64,000 nucleotides of DNA, taken from Francisella endosymbiont of Ornithodoros moubata (GTDB lineage Bacteria; Pseudomonadota; Gammaproteobacteria; Francisellales; Francisellaceae). The DNA is taken from NCBI GenBank assembly GCA_002095075.2, contig LVCE01000005.1, forward strand, positions 1 through 64,000. Reading direction: 5' to 3'. Shown here piece after piece: positions 28,057 to 38,091 of the stretch (position 1 is its first letter; each line of letters starts with the position of its first letter). The notes under the pieces were generated by a model, which worked only from the letters and a program-made list of their open reading frames with translations, was not told the origin of the DNA and searched no databases. Position numbers and translations under genes: made by a program.

Positions 28057-30750
28057 ATGAAAAAAATTGTTTTAGTTGATGGCTCTTCATACCTTTTTAG
28101 AGCCTATCACGCTTTACCACATCTTACTAATAGCCAAGGCGAGCCTACGGGAGCAACCATTGGTGTTATCAATATGCTCAAAAAATTGCCAATAATCTAT
28201 GATACGGAATATGTTGCAGTTGTTTTTGATGCAAAGGGTAAGAATTTTCGTCATCAATTATATCCACAATATAAAGCACACCGTAAAGATATGGATGATG
28301 AGCTAAGAGTTCAAATTCGACCATTGCATCAAATTATAGAGAAGATGGGATTTCCTGTTATTGTCGAAGATGGTGTCGAGGCTGATGATGTAATAGGCTC
28401 TTTAGCGCAAAACCTTGAAAAACAAGGTTATCAAATCATCATCTCTACTGGTGATAAAGATATGGCTCAACTAGTTACAGATAATATAGTTTTATATGAC
28501 TCAATGAAAAATGTCACCACAGATGTTGCAGGAGTGCTACAAAGATATCAAATTAGTCCACATCAGATGATAGATTATTTAGCTTTAATGGGTGATTCAT
28601 CAGATAATATTCCAGGTGTTCCAAAAGTTGGCCCTAAGACTGCAGTTAAATGGTTACAAGACTATCAAAATATTGATGGTATAATCGCAAATCAGCAGCA
28701 AATTAAAGGTAAAGTTGGTGAAAACTTACGCAAGAATATTGATTTGCTCAAGCTATCTTATCAGTTGGCAACAATTAAATGTGATCTTGAGCTTGATTTA
28801 ACTGTAGATGATTTAAAATGTAAAGCAGCTGATAAAGCATATCTTATTGAAGCTTATACAAGATATGAGTTTAAATCTTTACTAAAAGATTTAGATAACA
28901 GTGATACTAATATAGTATTAAGTCAAGTGCAAGCTGCCGATATCACTATTGAATATATTATTGTTACCACACAACACCAGCTTGAGGATCTAATTGCAGA
29001 ATTAGACGAGTCTAGTAGCTTTGCTTTTGATACTGAGACTGATTCTTTAAATACTTATGAAGCGAACTTGGTGGGTTTATCTTTTTGTGTAAAAGAGGGG
29101 CGAGCTTTTTATATTCCATTACAACATAGATACTTAGGTGTGCCACAGCAACTAGAGATAGGTTTCGTTCTAGATAAGCTAAAACCAATATTTGTAGATT
29201 CCAAGAAAGCAAAAGTTGCGCATAACTTTAAATTTGATGAAAAAGTTCTAGCAAAATATGCGGTTGAGATAAACGGTCAAGTCGATGATACGATGATTAT
29301 GGCGTATGTGCTAAAAAGTAGTGGTAAGCATGATATGGATAGCCTTTCTAAAGAACATCTTGGCATAGAGCCAATCGCTTATACTGCGATAGCTGGTACT
29401 GGTAAACAACAACAAACTTTGGATCAGATAGATATCGAGATAGTTGCTAAGTATGCTGCTGAAGATGCTGATATTACTTTTAGGCTTTTTAATCATTTTA
29501 AAGCTTTATTAAAGCAAGATGAAGTTCTTTATAAACTTTATTGTGAGACTGAGATGCCTTTGACTATCATTCTTAATCAAATGGAGAAAGCAGGTGTCAA
29601 GATAGATGCTGCTAAGCTTACACAGCAAAGTACTAGCCTTGCAACATCTATTAAAGAGCTTGAAAACAAATGTTATAATCTTGCTGGGCAAGAATTTAAT
29701 CTATCTTCACCAGTACAATTAAGAGAGATTCTTTTTGAGAAGCTAGGACTTCCTCCAGTTAAAAAAACAGCAAAGGGCCAAGTATCGACTTCTGAAGAGG
29801 TGCTAGTTCAACTAGCTGAAGACTATGAAATTGCAGCTTTGATAATGAAATATCGTCATTTATCAAAACTTAAAAATACATATACAGATAAGCTACCTAA
29901 GATGTTAGATGCAAATGGTCGTGTACATACTTCATATAATCAAACAGGTACGGTAACAGGTAGATTATCTTCTTCGGATCCTAATTTACAAAATATCCCT
30001 ATAAAAAGTCCTGAAGGGCGTAAAATTAGAGAAGCTTTTATAGCTGAGGATGGTTACTGTATAGTCGCTGCAGATTATTCGCAAATTGAGCTTAGAATCA
30101 TGGCACATCTATCAAAAGATAAAAATCTCCTCAAAGCTTTTAATCAAGACTTAGATATCCATAGTGCAACGGCTGCTGAGGTTTTAGGTATTGGTCTAGA
30201 TGAGGTTAGCAGTGAGCAAAGAAGAAGAGCTAAAGCAATAAACTTTGGTCTTATCTATGGTATGAGTGCCTTTGGTCTAGCTAAACAGTTAGAAATATCT
30301 CGAGCTGAGGCACAAGAATATATTGATATCTACTTTAATCGCTATCCAAGTGTCAAAGAGTATATGGCTACAGCAAAAGAATTTGCTAAGCAAAATGGCT
30401 ATGTTGAAACCATACTAGGAAGAAGATTATACTTACCAGAAATTAACTCAAAAAATATAATGCAGCGTAATGCAACAGAGCGGGCAGCAATTAATGCACC
30501 AATGCAGGGCACAGCTGCAGATATTATCAAAAAAGCAATGATAGATGTTAACACGATGATTTTACAGAAGTATAATAGCGAAGTTAAGATGGTGATACAG
30601 GTTCATGATGAGCTTGTTTTTGAAGTTAAAAAAACTAAGCTTGAAGAGATCACTGAGAAGATAAAAGCTATAATGGAAGCAGTTGTAAAGCTTAACGTGC
30701 CTTTAGAAGTAAATGTTGATGCTGGTGAGAGCTGGGACCAAGCCCATTAA
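28057..30750 (+). CDS. polA: DNA polymerase I
   Basis: PolA fills gaps and removes RNA primers. The 897-residue protein has all three domains. The 5' nuclease is at about 1-285 (VDGSSYLFRAYHALP, GVEADDVIGSLA, GDSSDNIPGVPKVGPKTA). The 3'-5' exonuclease is at about 310-480 (FDTETDSL with both metal acids, HNFKFDE, YAAEDADIT). The polymerase has motif A DYSQIELRIMAHLS, motif B RRRAKAINFGLIYG and motif C QVHDELVFEV. It is complete and unremarkable. The coaX remnant follows 15 bases later. Confidence 0.97.
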   Translation: MKKIVLVDGSSYLFRAYHALPHLTNSQGEPTGATIGVINMLKKLPIIYDTEYVAVVFDAKGKNFRHQLYPQYKAHRKDMDDELRVQIRPLHQIIEKMGFPVIVEDGVEADDVIGSLAQNLEKQGYQIIISTGDKDMAQLVTDNIVLYDSMKNVTTDVAGVLQRYQISPHQMIDYLALMGDSSDNIPGVPKVGPKTAVKWLQDYQNIDGIIANQQQIKGKVGENLRKNIDLLKLSYQLATIKCDLELDLTVDDLKCKAADKAYLIEAYTRYEFKSLLKDLDNSDTNIVLSQVQAADITIEYIIVTTQHQLEDLIAELDESSSFAFDTETDSLNTYEANLVGLSFCVKEGRAFYIPLQHRYLGVPQQLEIGFVLDKLKPIFVDSKKAKVAHNFKFDEKVLAKYAVEINGQVDDTMIMAYVLKSSGKHDMDSLSKEHLGIEPIAYTAIAGTGKQQQTLDQIDIEIVAKYAAEDADITFRLFNHFKALLKQDEVLYKLYCETEMPLTIILNQMEKAGVKIDAAKLTQQSTSLATSIKELENKCYNLAGQEFNLSSPVQLREILFEKLGLPPVKKTAKGQVSTSEEVLVQLAEDYEIAALIMKYRHLSKLKNTYTDKLPKMLDANGRVHTSYNQTGTVTGRLSSSDPNLQNIPIKSPEGRKIREAFIAEDGYCIVAADYSQIELRIMAHLSKDKNLLKAFNQDLDIHSATAAEVLGIGLDEVSSEQRRRAKAINFGLIYGMSAFGLAKQLEISRAEAQEYIDIYFNRYPSVKEYMATAKEFAKQNGYVETILGRRLYLPEINSKNIMQRNATERAAINAPMQGTAADIIKKAMIDVNTMILQKYNSEVKMVIQVHDELVFEVKKTKLEEITEKIKAIMEAVVKLNVPLEVNVDAGESWDQAH

Positions 30751-30764
30751 GTATAGGATATTTT

Positions 30765-31514
30765 ATGTTATTAGTAATGAATGTGGGTAATTCTCATATA
30801 CATATTGGTGTATTTGAGTGTGGGAAAATAGTTTCTCAGATTAGATATGCAACTTCATCTGTAGACTCAACCTCTGATCAGATGGGTGTATTTCTTCGAC
30901 AAACACTAAGGGAAAATTCGGTAAATTTAAGTAAAATTGATGGCTGCGCGATATCTTTGGTAGTACCACACTTAAATTATTCTCTTGGATCAGCTGTTAT
31001 CAACTATTTTAATATTAAGCCATTTTTTATAAGTATGGATACTACAAATTTAGATATGTCTGCCGTTGAAGCACATCAAGTTAGCGCTGATAAGATAGCT
31101 AGTTGTATTGGTGAGATAGCTGATCATCCTAACAAAGATTTGTTGATAATAGATTTAGGTACAGCAACTAACTTTGGTTTAGTAATTAAGGGTAAAAAAA
31201 TATTTGAGTGGCTCAACTATGCCAGGAGTCAAAGTCTCTTTAAATGCTTTGTGTCAAGGTGTTTCGCAATTATCATCTGTGACTGTTGTTAAGCTAGAGG
31301 TTGCTATTGGTTATGATACTAAAACAAATATCAGTTTAGGGTTATATTATGGTCATCTAGACGCATTAAAAGGAGAAGTATTAAAGAGTTCGGTAGTTCT
31401 GCTTATACTATAGCTACAGGTGGTTTTATTGGATTATTTAAAGAAGAAGGTATAATATTTGATTAGATTTCTACTGATTTGATATTACGTGGAATTAGAA
31501 TTACATTTTTATAG
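30765..31514 (+). pseudogene. coaX: Type III pantothenate kinase, degraded
   Basis: CoaX phosphorylates pantothenate, the first step to CoA. The N-terminal frame (30765 to about 31196) is recognisable (MNVGNSHIHIGVF, VDSTSDQMGVFLRQ, VEAHQVSADKIAS, DLGTATNFGLV). It then shifts in an A-run at about 31194 into GSTMPGVKVSLNALCQGVSQLS, shifts again near 31375 (YTIATGG segment), and meets TAG at 31464-31466 before ending at 31514. Two catalytic sites have also changed: the phosphate-binding Asp of the family's D-x-GN opening is Asn, and the Asp of GTATTFD is Gly. Frame and active-site decay together show long relaxed selection. Confidence 0.87.
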
Positions 31515-31540
31515 AATAATAAAAAAGGTATTTATATAGT

Positions 31541-32785
31541 ATGTTAAAAAATAAAAAAGCTGTTATTTTACTGTTTGATTCATTTGGTATTGGGCAAGCT
31601 CCTGATGCAGCTGATTTTGGTGATGAAGGTGCTGATACTTTAGGTCATATTGTTGATTACTTTACTAACAATGGCATGAGTATTAGTCTGCCAAATTTAT
31701 CAAAAAAAGGTCTTAAAAAAGCGGCAGAATATAATAGATGCAAGGAGTTTAGTCAAGATATTGCAGAATCGGGGCAAGCTGAAAATACAAAATATGGTTA
31801 TTGTGCTCAAGTAAGTAAAGGTAAGGATACTCCAAGTGGTCACTGGGAAATTGCTGGAGTGCCAGTTATGTTTGATTGGTATTACTTTACAAAAAAACAA
31901 GATCAAAGTTGTTTTGACAAAGAATTTATTGATAAATGGGTCGAGAGAGCTGGTATTACAGATAGCTTTATTGATGCAGGGCATGCTTCTGGTACTGAGG
32001 TTCTAAAAGAGCATGGCTGTGAAAGCTGTGTTACCAAAAAACCAATTATTTACACATCTGCTGATAGTGTTTTTCAGGTTGCTGCCCACGAGGATTATTA
32101 TGGTTTAGATAAACTTTTGAAAATTTGCCAAGTAGCTAGAGAAGTCCTTGATGAAATGGATATGAAGGTTGGTAGAGTTATCGCTCGGCCATTTATTGGT
32201 GAATCAGCTGATGAGTATATGCGTACTGGTAATCGTAGAGATTTTTCAATCTTACCTCCAGCACCAACCTTGTTAGATAAGTTAGTTAGAGCAGGTGGGG
32301 AAGTTATCTCAATCGGTAAGATTGCTGATATTTACGCAAATCAAGGTATTACTAAGAAAGTTAAGGCAACAGGGCTAGAAGAGTTATTTAATAAGACTAT
32401 ACACGAATATACTTTAGCAAAACAAAATACATTAGTATTTACAAATTTTGTTGATTTAGACTCAAGTTTTGGTCATCGTAGAGATCCAAAAGGATATGGA
32501 AAAGCACTAGAATACCTAGATTCAAGAATACCTGATTTAGATGCTAAACTAGATGATGATACTATTGTTGTTTTAACAGCTGATCATGGTTGTGATCCAA
32601 CTGCTCCAGGTTCAGATCATACTAGAGAGAGTGTGCCATTTTTACTTTGGGGTAAAAATATCAAGGCTGAATTTATCGGGGCAAGAGATACTTTTGCAGA
32701 TATTGGACAAACTATAGCTGACTTTATGGGTATTGAACTTCTAGAGTATGGTAAATCAATCTTTGGAGCCAGTTATGATAACTAA
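31541..32785 (+). CDS. deoB: Phosphopentomutase
   Basis: DeoB converts (deoxy)ribose-1-phosphate to the 5-phosphate in nucleoside catabolism. The 414-residue alkaline-phosphatase-fold enzyme shows the metal-binding Asp13 in FDSFGIG, the KDTPSGHWEIAG segment that carries the phospho-acceptor Thr region, and the second metal cluster in TADHGCDPTAPGSDHTRE. It overlaps the start of deoC by 11 bases. Its product feeds the DeoC aldolase, which yields glyceraldehyde-3-phosphate and acetaldehyde. Together with the CNT transporter downstream it makes a nucleoside-use block. Confidence 0.95.
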   Translation: MLKNKKAVILLFDSFGIGQAPDAADFGDEGADTLGHIVDYFTNNGMSISLPNLSKKGLKKAAEYNRCKEFSQDIAESGQAENTKYGYCAQVSKGKDTPSGHWEIAGVPVMFDWYYFTKKQDQSCFDKEFIDKWVERAGITDSFIDAGHASGTEVLKEHGCESCVTKKPIIYTSADSVFQVAAHEDYYGLDKLLKICQVAREVLDEMDMKVGRVIARPFIGESADEYMRTGNRRDFSILPPAPTLLDKLVRAGGEVISIGKIADIYANQGITKKVKATGLEELFNKTIHEYTLAKQNTLVFTNFVDLDSSFGHRRDPKGYGKALEYLDSRIPDLDAKLDDDTIVVLTADHGCDPTAPGSDHTRESVPFLLWGKNIKAEFIGARDTFADIGQTIADFMGIELLEYGKSIFGASYDN

Positions 32786-33509
32786 GCAAAAAATAGTATC
32801 CTTGATAGACTTAACACAACTTGGAGATAATGATACACAAGTAGATATCGTTAATCTTTGTACTAAAGAGAGAAATTCTCTTGGTGAAGTTGCGGCAATC
32901 TGTGTTTATAAACAATTTATTCCTGTAGTAAAAAAACAGCTAGGTAATAATTTTAAAGTTGCGACTGTAGTTAATTTTCCAAATGGAGATAACACCATAG
33001 AGGATGTGATTTCAGAAGTCAAACAAGCTTTGTCTTTAGAAGCTGATGAGATAGATTTAGTTATAGACTACAAAGAGTACCTTAATCAAGGTTTTTCTGA
33101 GAAGTCTTGTCAAATGATGGTTGAAGTTAAAAAACTTTGTAAGGATAAAACTCTTAAAGTAATAATTGAGTCTGGAGAGCTTAAGTTACAAAAAATGATT
33201 ACAAAAGTTTGCCAAGATGTCATAGATGCTGGAGCAGATTTTATCAAAACATCGACAGGTAAAACCTTCGAGGGTGCAACATTAGCAGCTGCAGAGATAA
33301 TACTTGAAACAATCAAAAATAGCGCAAAAAAAATTGGTTTTAAAGCATCTGGTGGGATAAGAAATTATTCTCAAGCGGTTGCGTATATTGAATTAGCTGC
33401 TAGTATACTCTCTAATAATTTTGTCAACCCGCAAACATTTAGGTTTGGTGTAAGTGGTCTTTTAGATAACTTGCTTAACGAGCAAAAAGAGCAAATAGAT
33501 GGTTATTAA
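32775..33509 (+). CDS. deoC: Deoxyribose-phosphate aldolase
   Basis: DeoC splits 2-deoxyribose-5-phosphate. I choose the ATG at 32775 (MITKQKIVSLIDLT), which overlaps the deoB stop; the in-frame GTG-like start at 32748 would lie deeper inside deoB. The TIM-barrel residues are present: IDLVIDY, the Schiff-base Lys in FIKTSTGK and the second Lys in GFKASGGIR. The protein has about 244 residues. Its stop overlaps the start of the first CNT transporter gene by 11 bases, so the block is translationally coupled. Confidence 0.94.
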   Translation: MITKQKIVSLIDLTQLGDNDTQVDIVNLCTKERNSLGEVAAICVYKQFIPVVKKQLGNNFKVATVVNFPNGDNTIEDVISEVKQALSLEADEIDLVIDYKEYLNQGFSEKSCQMMVEVKKLCKDKTLKVIIESGELKLQKMITKVCQDVIDAGADFIKTSTGKTFEGATLAAAEIILETIKNSAKKIGFKASGGIRNYSQAVAYIELAASILSNNFVNPQTFRFGVSGLLDNLLNEQKEQIDGY

Positions 33510-34518
33510 ATCGCTATATTTTATACTAGGCCTTATAATTATTTATTTTTTAGCTTATGTTTGGAGTAATAATCGTAAAAATATTAGATATAAAAACCTT
33601 ATAATTATCCTAATAGTTCAGCTTATCTTAGCTAAATTTACGCTAAGTACTTCAATAGGTATCAATATTATTAATTATGTTAATAGATGCTTTGAGATAT
33701 TACTTGATAGTACGCGTATTGGCGTGTCATTCTTTTTTGGTAATTTAGCTAATACAAAAGAGTTTATATTCTTTTTTAATGCTGCTATGCCGATTGTAGT
33801 AATGTCGGCAGTGATAGGGATTTTGCAATATTTAAGGGTATTCAGTTTATTGTGGTTGCTATATGGAGTATCTTATCCAAAATAACAGGTATGGGCAAAC
33901 TGGAATCATTTAATGCTGTAAGTTCATTAAGTGTTGGTCAGTCTGAGAATTTTCTATACTACAAAAAGATAATTAATTACTTACCTTCGAATGTTTTATA
34001 TACAACAGCTATATTAACTATTTTGATAGGTACTGCAGCAGCATATATGACAATAATAGATCCAAGCTATGTCTGTGTTGCTATCATTGTATGTGTTATG
34101 ATAATGGGGTATATTGCTTTTCTTAATTTATCTGATGGTATTTTCTCAAGTTTCGTAGGGATATCATTACAAGATATTCTTGGTTATATTTTTTATCTGG
34201 TTGCGTGGATTTTAAATATTCAAGGTAATGAGATATTTTTATCAAGTCAAAGAATGGGAACAAAGATTGTCACAAATGAATTTGTCGCAATGCAAGAGTT
34301 AGCTAAGGATTCTACACAGCTTTCTCAGCATACAAGCAGTTGTATCAGTATTTTTAGTATCGTTTGCAAATTTTTCATCTATAGGAATTATTATTGGTGC
34401 TATTCAAGCTTTGAACAAAGAAGCATTGGTTAAGGTTGCAATATTTAGTTTAAAAATTCTCTATGGTGCAGTTTTAGTGAGCTTTTTATCCGCTAACATT
34501 GTGGATTTTATTTTATAG
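33499..34518 (+). pseudogene. CNT-family nucleoside transporter, first copy, degraded
   Basis: This is a tandem paralogue of the next gene. It begins with ATG at 33499 inside the end of deoC and has the same LYFILGL opening. A shift near 33850 moves GMGKLESFNAVSSLSVGQSENF into another frame. About 60 codons present in the second copy (between the equivalents of PSYVCVAI and IVCVMIMGYI, near 34090) are missing. A further shift near 34330 spoils the C-terminus, whose residue string resumes in another frame up to 34518. CNT carriers import nucleosides with protons or sodium; this copy cannot. Confidence 0.85.
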
Positions 34519-34536
34519 ATATTTAGGAAGGTAGAT

Positions 34537-35739
34537 GTGTTTATAAAGAGTTTATATTTTTTATTAGGATTGGTGACAGTCTTTATACTATCTTTTATTT
34601 GGAGTAGCGATAGAAAAAAAATCAAATATAAGCATTTATTTATTATTTTATTTTTTCAGTTATTAGTTTGTTTTTTTATATTACAATCTAGTGAAGGGAT
34701 AAAGCTTGTTGCTCTTATATCTACTGGATTTGATAAGATATTACAACATGCTCAAGAAGGTACTGCATTTGTTTTTGGTAGCCTCGCTGATACTAGTAAA
34801 AATGGTTTTGTTTTCTTTTTCAATGTTGGAATGCCAATAGTGCTTATATCTGGAATAATAGGTGTACTCCAATACTTTAGAATACTATATATTATTATTA
34901 GAGGAGTTGGTTTTATTCTAACTAAAATCACAGGAATGGGTAAGCTTGAGTCTTTTAATGCGGTAAGCTCTCTGACTGTTGGACAACAAGAGAATTTTCT
35001 TATTTACAAAAAAATAATTGGTCATTTGCCAGCAAATGTATTATATACAATGGCTGCAACGGCAATGTCGACTGTATCATTGGCAATAGCAGGTTCATAT
35101 ATGTCTATAATCGAACCTAAATATGTATGCACAGCTATTGTGTTAAACATGCTAAGTACATTTTTTGTTTTACATATAATAAATCCATATGATAAAGATC
35201 CTAGTTTAAACTATGATACTCTGCATGCTGATTATGAAACAGGCAGACAGAGCTTTTTTGAAATGCTGTCTGAATATATTTTAGATGGTTTTAAAATAGC
35301 AGTAATAGTTTGTGCAATGCTTATAGGTTTTATTGCGCTATTAAATCTTGTTGATGGTATTTTCCAAGAAATATTAGGTATTACCTTTAGACAAATTCTT
35401 GGTTATATTTTTTATCCAATCGCATGGGTTTTAAATATTCATGGTAATGAGATATTTTTATCAAGTCAAATAATGGGAACAAAGATTGTTACTAATGAAT
35501 TTGTCGCAATGCAAGAATTAGCTAAAAATTCACAAGAGCTTTCAGAACATACAAAGGCAGTTGTTTCAGTGTTTTTAGTATCGTTTGCCAATTTTAGTTC
35601 AATAGGCATTATAGTTGGAGCAGTACAAGCTTTAAACAAAAAGGCATCAATTAAAGTTGCAAGATTTAGTCTAAAAATCCTCTATGGTGCAGTTTTAGTT
35701 AGTATACTATCTGCATGTGTTGTAGGATTTATTGTTTAG
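34537..35739 (+). CDS. Concentrative nucleoside transporter (NupC/CNT family)
   Basis: A 400-residue permease with the CNT architecture. It has helices at the start (YFLLGLVTVFILSF), the gate segment KITGMGKLESFNAVSSLTVGQQENF, a second core with MGTKIVTNEFVAMQEL, and terminal helices. The start is the GTG at 34537, behind an AGGAAGG ribosome-binding site. It is the intact copy of the tandem pair and follows deoB-deoC, so it probably brings nucleosides in for that pathway and for nucleotide salvage. tmk begins 12 bases after its stop. Substrate specificity cannot be read from sequence. Confidence 0.88.
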   Translation: MFIKSLYFLLGLVTVFILSFIWSSDRKKIKYKHLFIILFFQLLVCFFILQSSEGIKLVALISTGFDKILQHAQEGTAFVFGSLADTSKNGFVFFFNVGMPIVLISGIIGVLQYFRILYIIIRGVGFILTKITGMGKLESFNAVSSLTVGQQENFLIYKKIIGHLPANVLYTMAATAMSTVSLAIAGSYMSIIEPKYVCTAIVLNMLSTFFVLHIINPYDKDPSLNYDTLHADYETGRQSFFEMLSEYILDGFKIAVIVCAMLIGFIALLNLVDGIFQEILGITFRQILGYIFYPIAWVLNIHGNEIFLSSQIMGTKIVTNEFVAMQELAKNSQELSEHTKAVVSVFLVSFANFSSIGIIVGAVQALNKKASIKVARFSLKILYGAVLVSILSACVVGFIV

Positions 35740-35751
35740 CAAGCGAAGAAA

Positions 35752-36381
35752 ATGCAAAGTAAATTTATTGTAATAGAAGGCCTTGATGGTGCTGGTAAAA
35801 GTACAGCTATTAGCTTTGTTAGGAAATATTTAGAACAGAATAAACTAGCAGTAATTTATACTCGTGAACCAGGTGGAACTAAAATAGCTGAAGAGTTAAG
35901 AAACCTGGTTCTACATAATAAGTATGATGAAAAAATTCATTCAGATAGTGAGCTGTTAATGATTTATGCTGGAAGAATACAGCATTATAGAAACCTTATT
36001 GCACCAGCTTTAGAAAAGGGTATTAATGTAGTCTCAGATAGATTTTACTGGTCAAGTATGGCTTATCAAGGTGGTGGTCGTGGAGTTGAATTAAGCAAGA
36101 TTAAAGCTTTAAATGATAATTTCCTTAATGATTGTGAGCCAGATTTAGTAATCTATCTTGATATTGATCCGATATTAGGATTACAAAGAGCTCAAAAAGT
36201 TGGTAGTCCTGATAGGATCGAAAAAACTGGACTAGAATTTTTCAATAGAACCCGTAAAGTTTTCAAAGATATTGTCAAAGAATCAGATAATGCTATTGAA
36301 ATTAATGCTGCACAGCCTATCCAAGAAGTTGAAAAGCAAATATATCTGTCATTGGATAAGCATTTTAATTTTCAAAATTAA
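35752..36381 (+). CDS. tmk: Thymidylate kinase
   Basis: Tmk phosphorylates dTMP to dTDP. The 209-residue protein has the P-loop [10 protein letters not shown] (residues 9-18, Lys16), the [10 protein letters not shown] substrate segment, the DR(Y/F) motif in [18 protein letters not shown], and a lid region carrying further basic residues. The ATG at 35752 lies 12 bases after the CNT transporter. The pairing with nucleoside uptake genes fits salvage of thymidine. Confidence 0.95.
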   Translation: MQSKFIVIEGLDGAGKSTAISFVRKYLEQNKLAVIYTREPGGTKIAEELRNLVLHNKYDEKIHSDSELLMIYAGRIQHYRNLIAPALEKGINVVSDRFYWSSMAYQGGGRGVELSKIKALNDNFLNDCEPDLVIYLDIDPILGLQRAQKVGSPDRIEKTGLEFFNRTRKVFKDIVKESDNAIEINAAQPIQEVEKQIYLSLDKHFNFQN

Positions 36382-36442
36382 TCTATTTTTAGTAAACTTC
36401 TTTTCATTAAATATTATCTTCAAATAGCTAGAAAGAATTATT

Positions 36443-38020
36443 ATGAGTGAATATCTACAACAAATTGTTAAGCGTAGGACCTTTGCAATTATTTCTCACC
36501 CAGATGCGGGTAAAACAACGATTACAGAGAAAATGTTACTTTTTGGTAATGCTATCAAAACAGCAGGTACTGTTAAAGCCAAAAAAAAGCGGTATAAATG
36601 CGACATCTGATTGGATGGAAATAGAGAAACAAAGAGGAATTTCAATCACAACCTCGGTGATGCAATTTCCATATAATGGGTATATTATAAATTTACTTGA
36701 TACTCCAGGGCATGAGGATTTCTCCGAAGATACTTATAGAACACTTACTGCAGTAGATTCAGCACTAATGGTTGTTGATGCAGTTAATGGTGTCGAAGAT
36801 AGGACTATTAAGCTGATGAATGTTTGTCGTTTAAGAGATACTCCAATTGTAACTTTTATGAATAAATTTGATCGAGATACTCATAATCCTCTTGAGCTTT
36901 TAGATGAAGTTGAGAATATCCTTAAGATAAAATGTGCACCGATGAATTGGCCAATTGGTATGGGTAAATATTTCAAAAGGGTTTATGATTTGTATAATAA
37001 TGAAGTTACTATATTTGAAACAGGTCATGGTCATGAGATATATCCATATAAGAAGATCAAAGGTTTAGCAAATGCTAAGGATGCAATAGGCATAGATCTC
37101 TATGAAGATCTTGAGATGGAAATTGATTTAGTGCGTGGCGCAAGTCATGAATTTGATGAGCAGGAATTTTTAGAGGGCAATCTCACGCCAGTATATTTTG
37201 GTACTGCACTAAGTAACTTTGGTGTCAAAGAAATGATGGATGGTTTTATAAGATACGCTCCAGCACCACAACACCGCGAAGCTGATCAAAGAGTTGTCGC
37301 CGCTGATGAGCAAAAGCTGACTGGTTTTGTATTTAAGATACAGGCGAATATGGATGAAAAACATTGCGATAGAATTGCATTTTTTAGAATTTGTTCTGGT
37401 AAGTATGAAAAGGGTATGAAAATCTTTCATGAAAGAACAGACAAGCTGATGCAAATCTCAAAAGCATTAACTTTCATGGCAGGTGAAAGAGAATAAGTTG
37501 AAGAGGGTTATGCTGGAGATATTATTGGTTTACATAATCATGGTAGTATCCAGATTGGCGATAGCTTTACTCAAGGAGAAAAACTAAAATTCAAAGGGAT
37601 ACCAAATTTTGCTCCTGAGATTTTTAAAAGAGTTAAATTAAATGATCTATTAAAGATAAAAGCATTACAAAAAGGTTTAGTGCAGTTATCAGAAGAAGGG
37701 GCTACACAAGTTTTCAAACCTTTTATATCTAATGATTTGGTACTTGGGGTTGTTGGTGTTTTGCAGTTTGATGTGGTTGCACAGCGTTTGGCATCAGAGT
37801 ATAATGTCAATTGTTCGTATGAGAGAGTTAACGTTACTTTAGCGCGTTGGGTTTTTTGTAGTGACGAGAAGAAGCTTAATGATTTTAAGAAAAAGTATGA
37901 GGTAATTTAGCTTATGATGGAGCTGGATACCTTACATATCTTGCGCCAACTGGAGTTAATTTACAACTAGCACAAGAAAAAAATCCAGATATCATATTTA
38001 GTGCAACAAGAGAGCACTAG
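36443..38020 (+). pseudogene. prfC: Peptide chain release factor 3, frameshifted
   Basis: RF3 is the GTPase that recycles RF1 and RF2 after termination. The true start is the ATG at 36443 ([26 protein letters not shown]). The frame is lost in a run of eight adenines at 36581-36588, where the family needs seven, giving TVKAKK then [16 protein letters not shown] in the next frame. Domains 1-2 ([22 protein letters not shown]) then read through to a TAA at 37493-37495 inside [13 protein letters not shown] third lesion near 37905 breaks YEV-LAYDGAG, and the final codons end at 38020. Three independent lesions make correction unlikely. Confidence 0.9.
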
Positions 38021-38046
38021 AGTCATATATTTTAACTAGGAAAATA

Positions 38047-38055
38047 TGCTATAAT
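38047..38055 (+). promoter_or_regulatory. Candidate extended -10 promoter for the FimV-like gene
   Basis: TGCTATAAT is a perfect extended -10 (TGnTATAAT). It lies 36 bases before the ATG at 38092, between the dead prfC and the LysM/FimV-like gene. No good -35 is seen. Confidence 0.5.
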
Positions 38056-38091
38056 TTTTTAGTCTTTGTTTATAATTTATTAGGGTGCTAA

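Noticed and set aside
36581-36588. Programmed frameshift in prfC at the A8 run
   Set aside because: Two more inactivating lesions lie downstream, so a slip at this point alone would not restore the protein.
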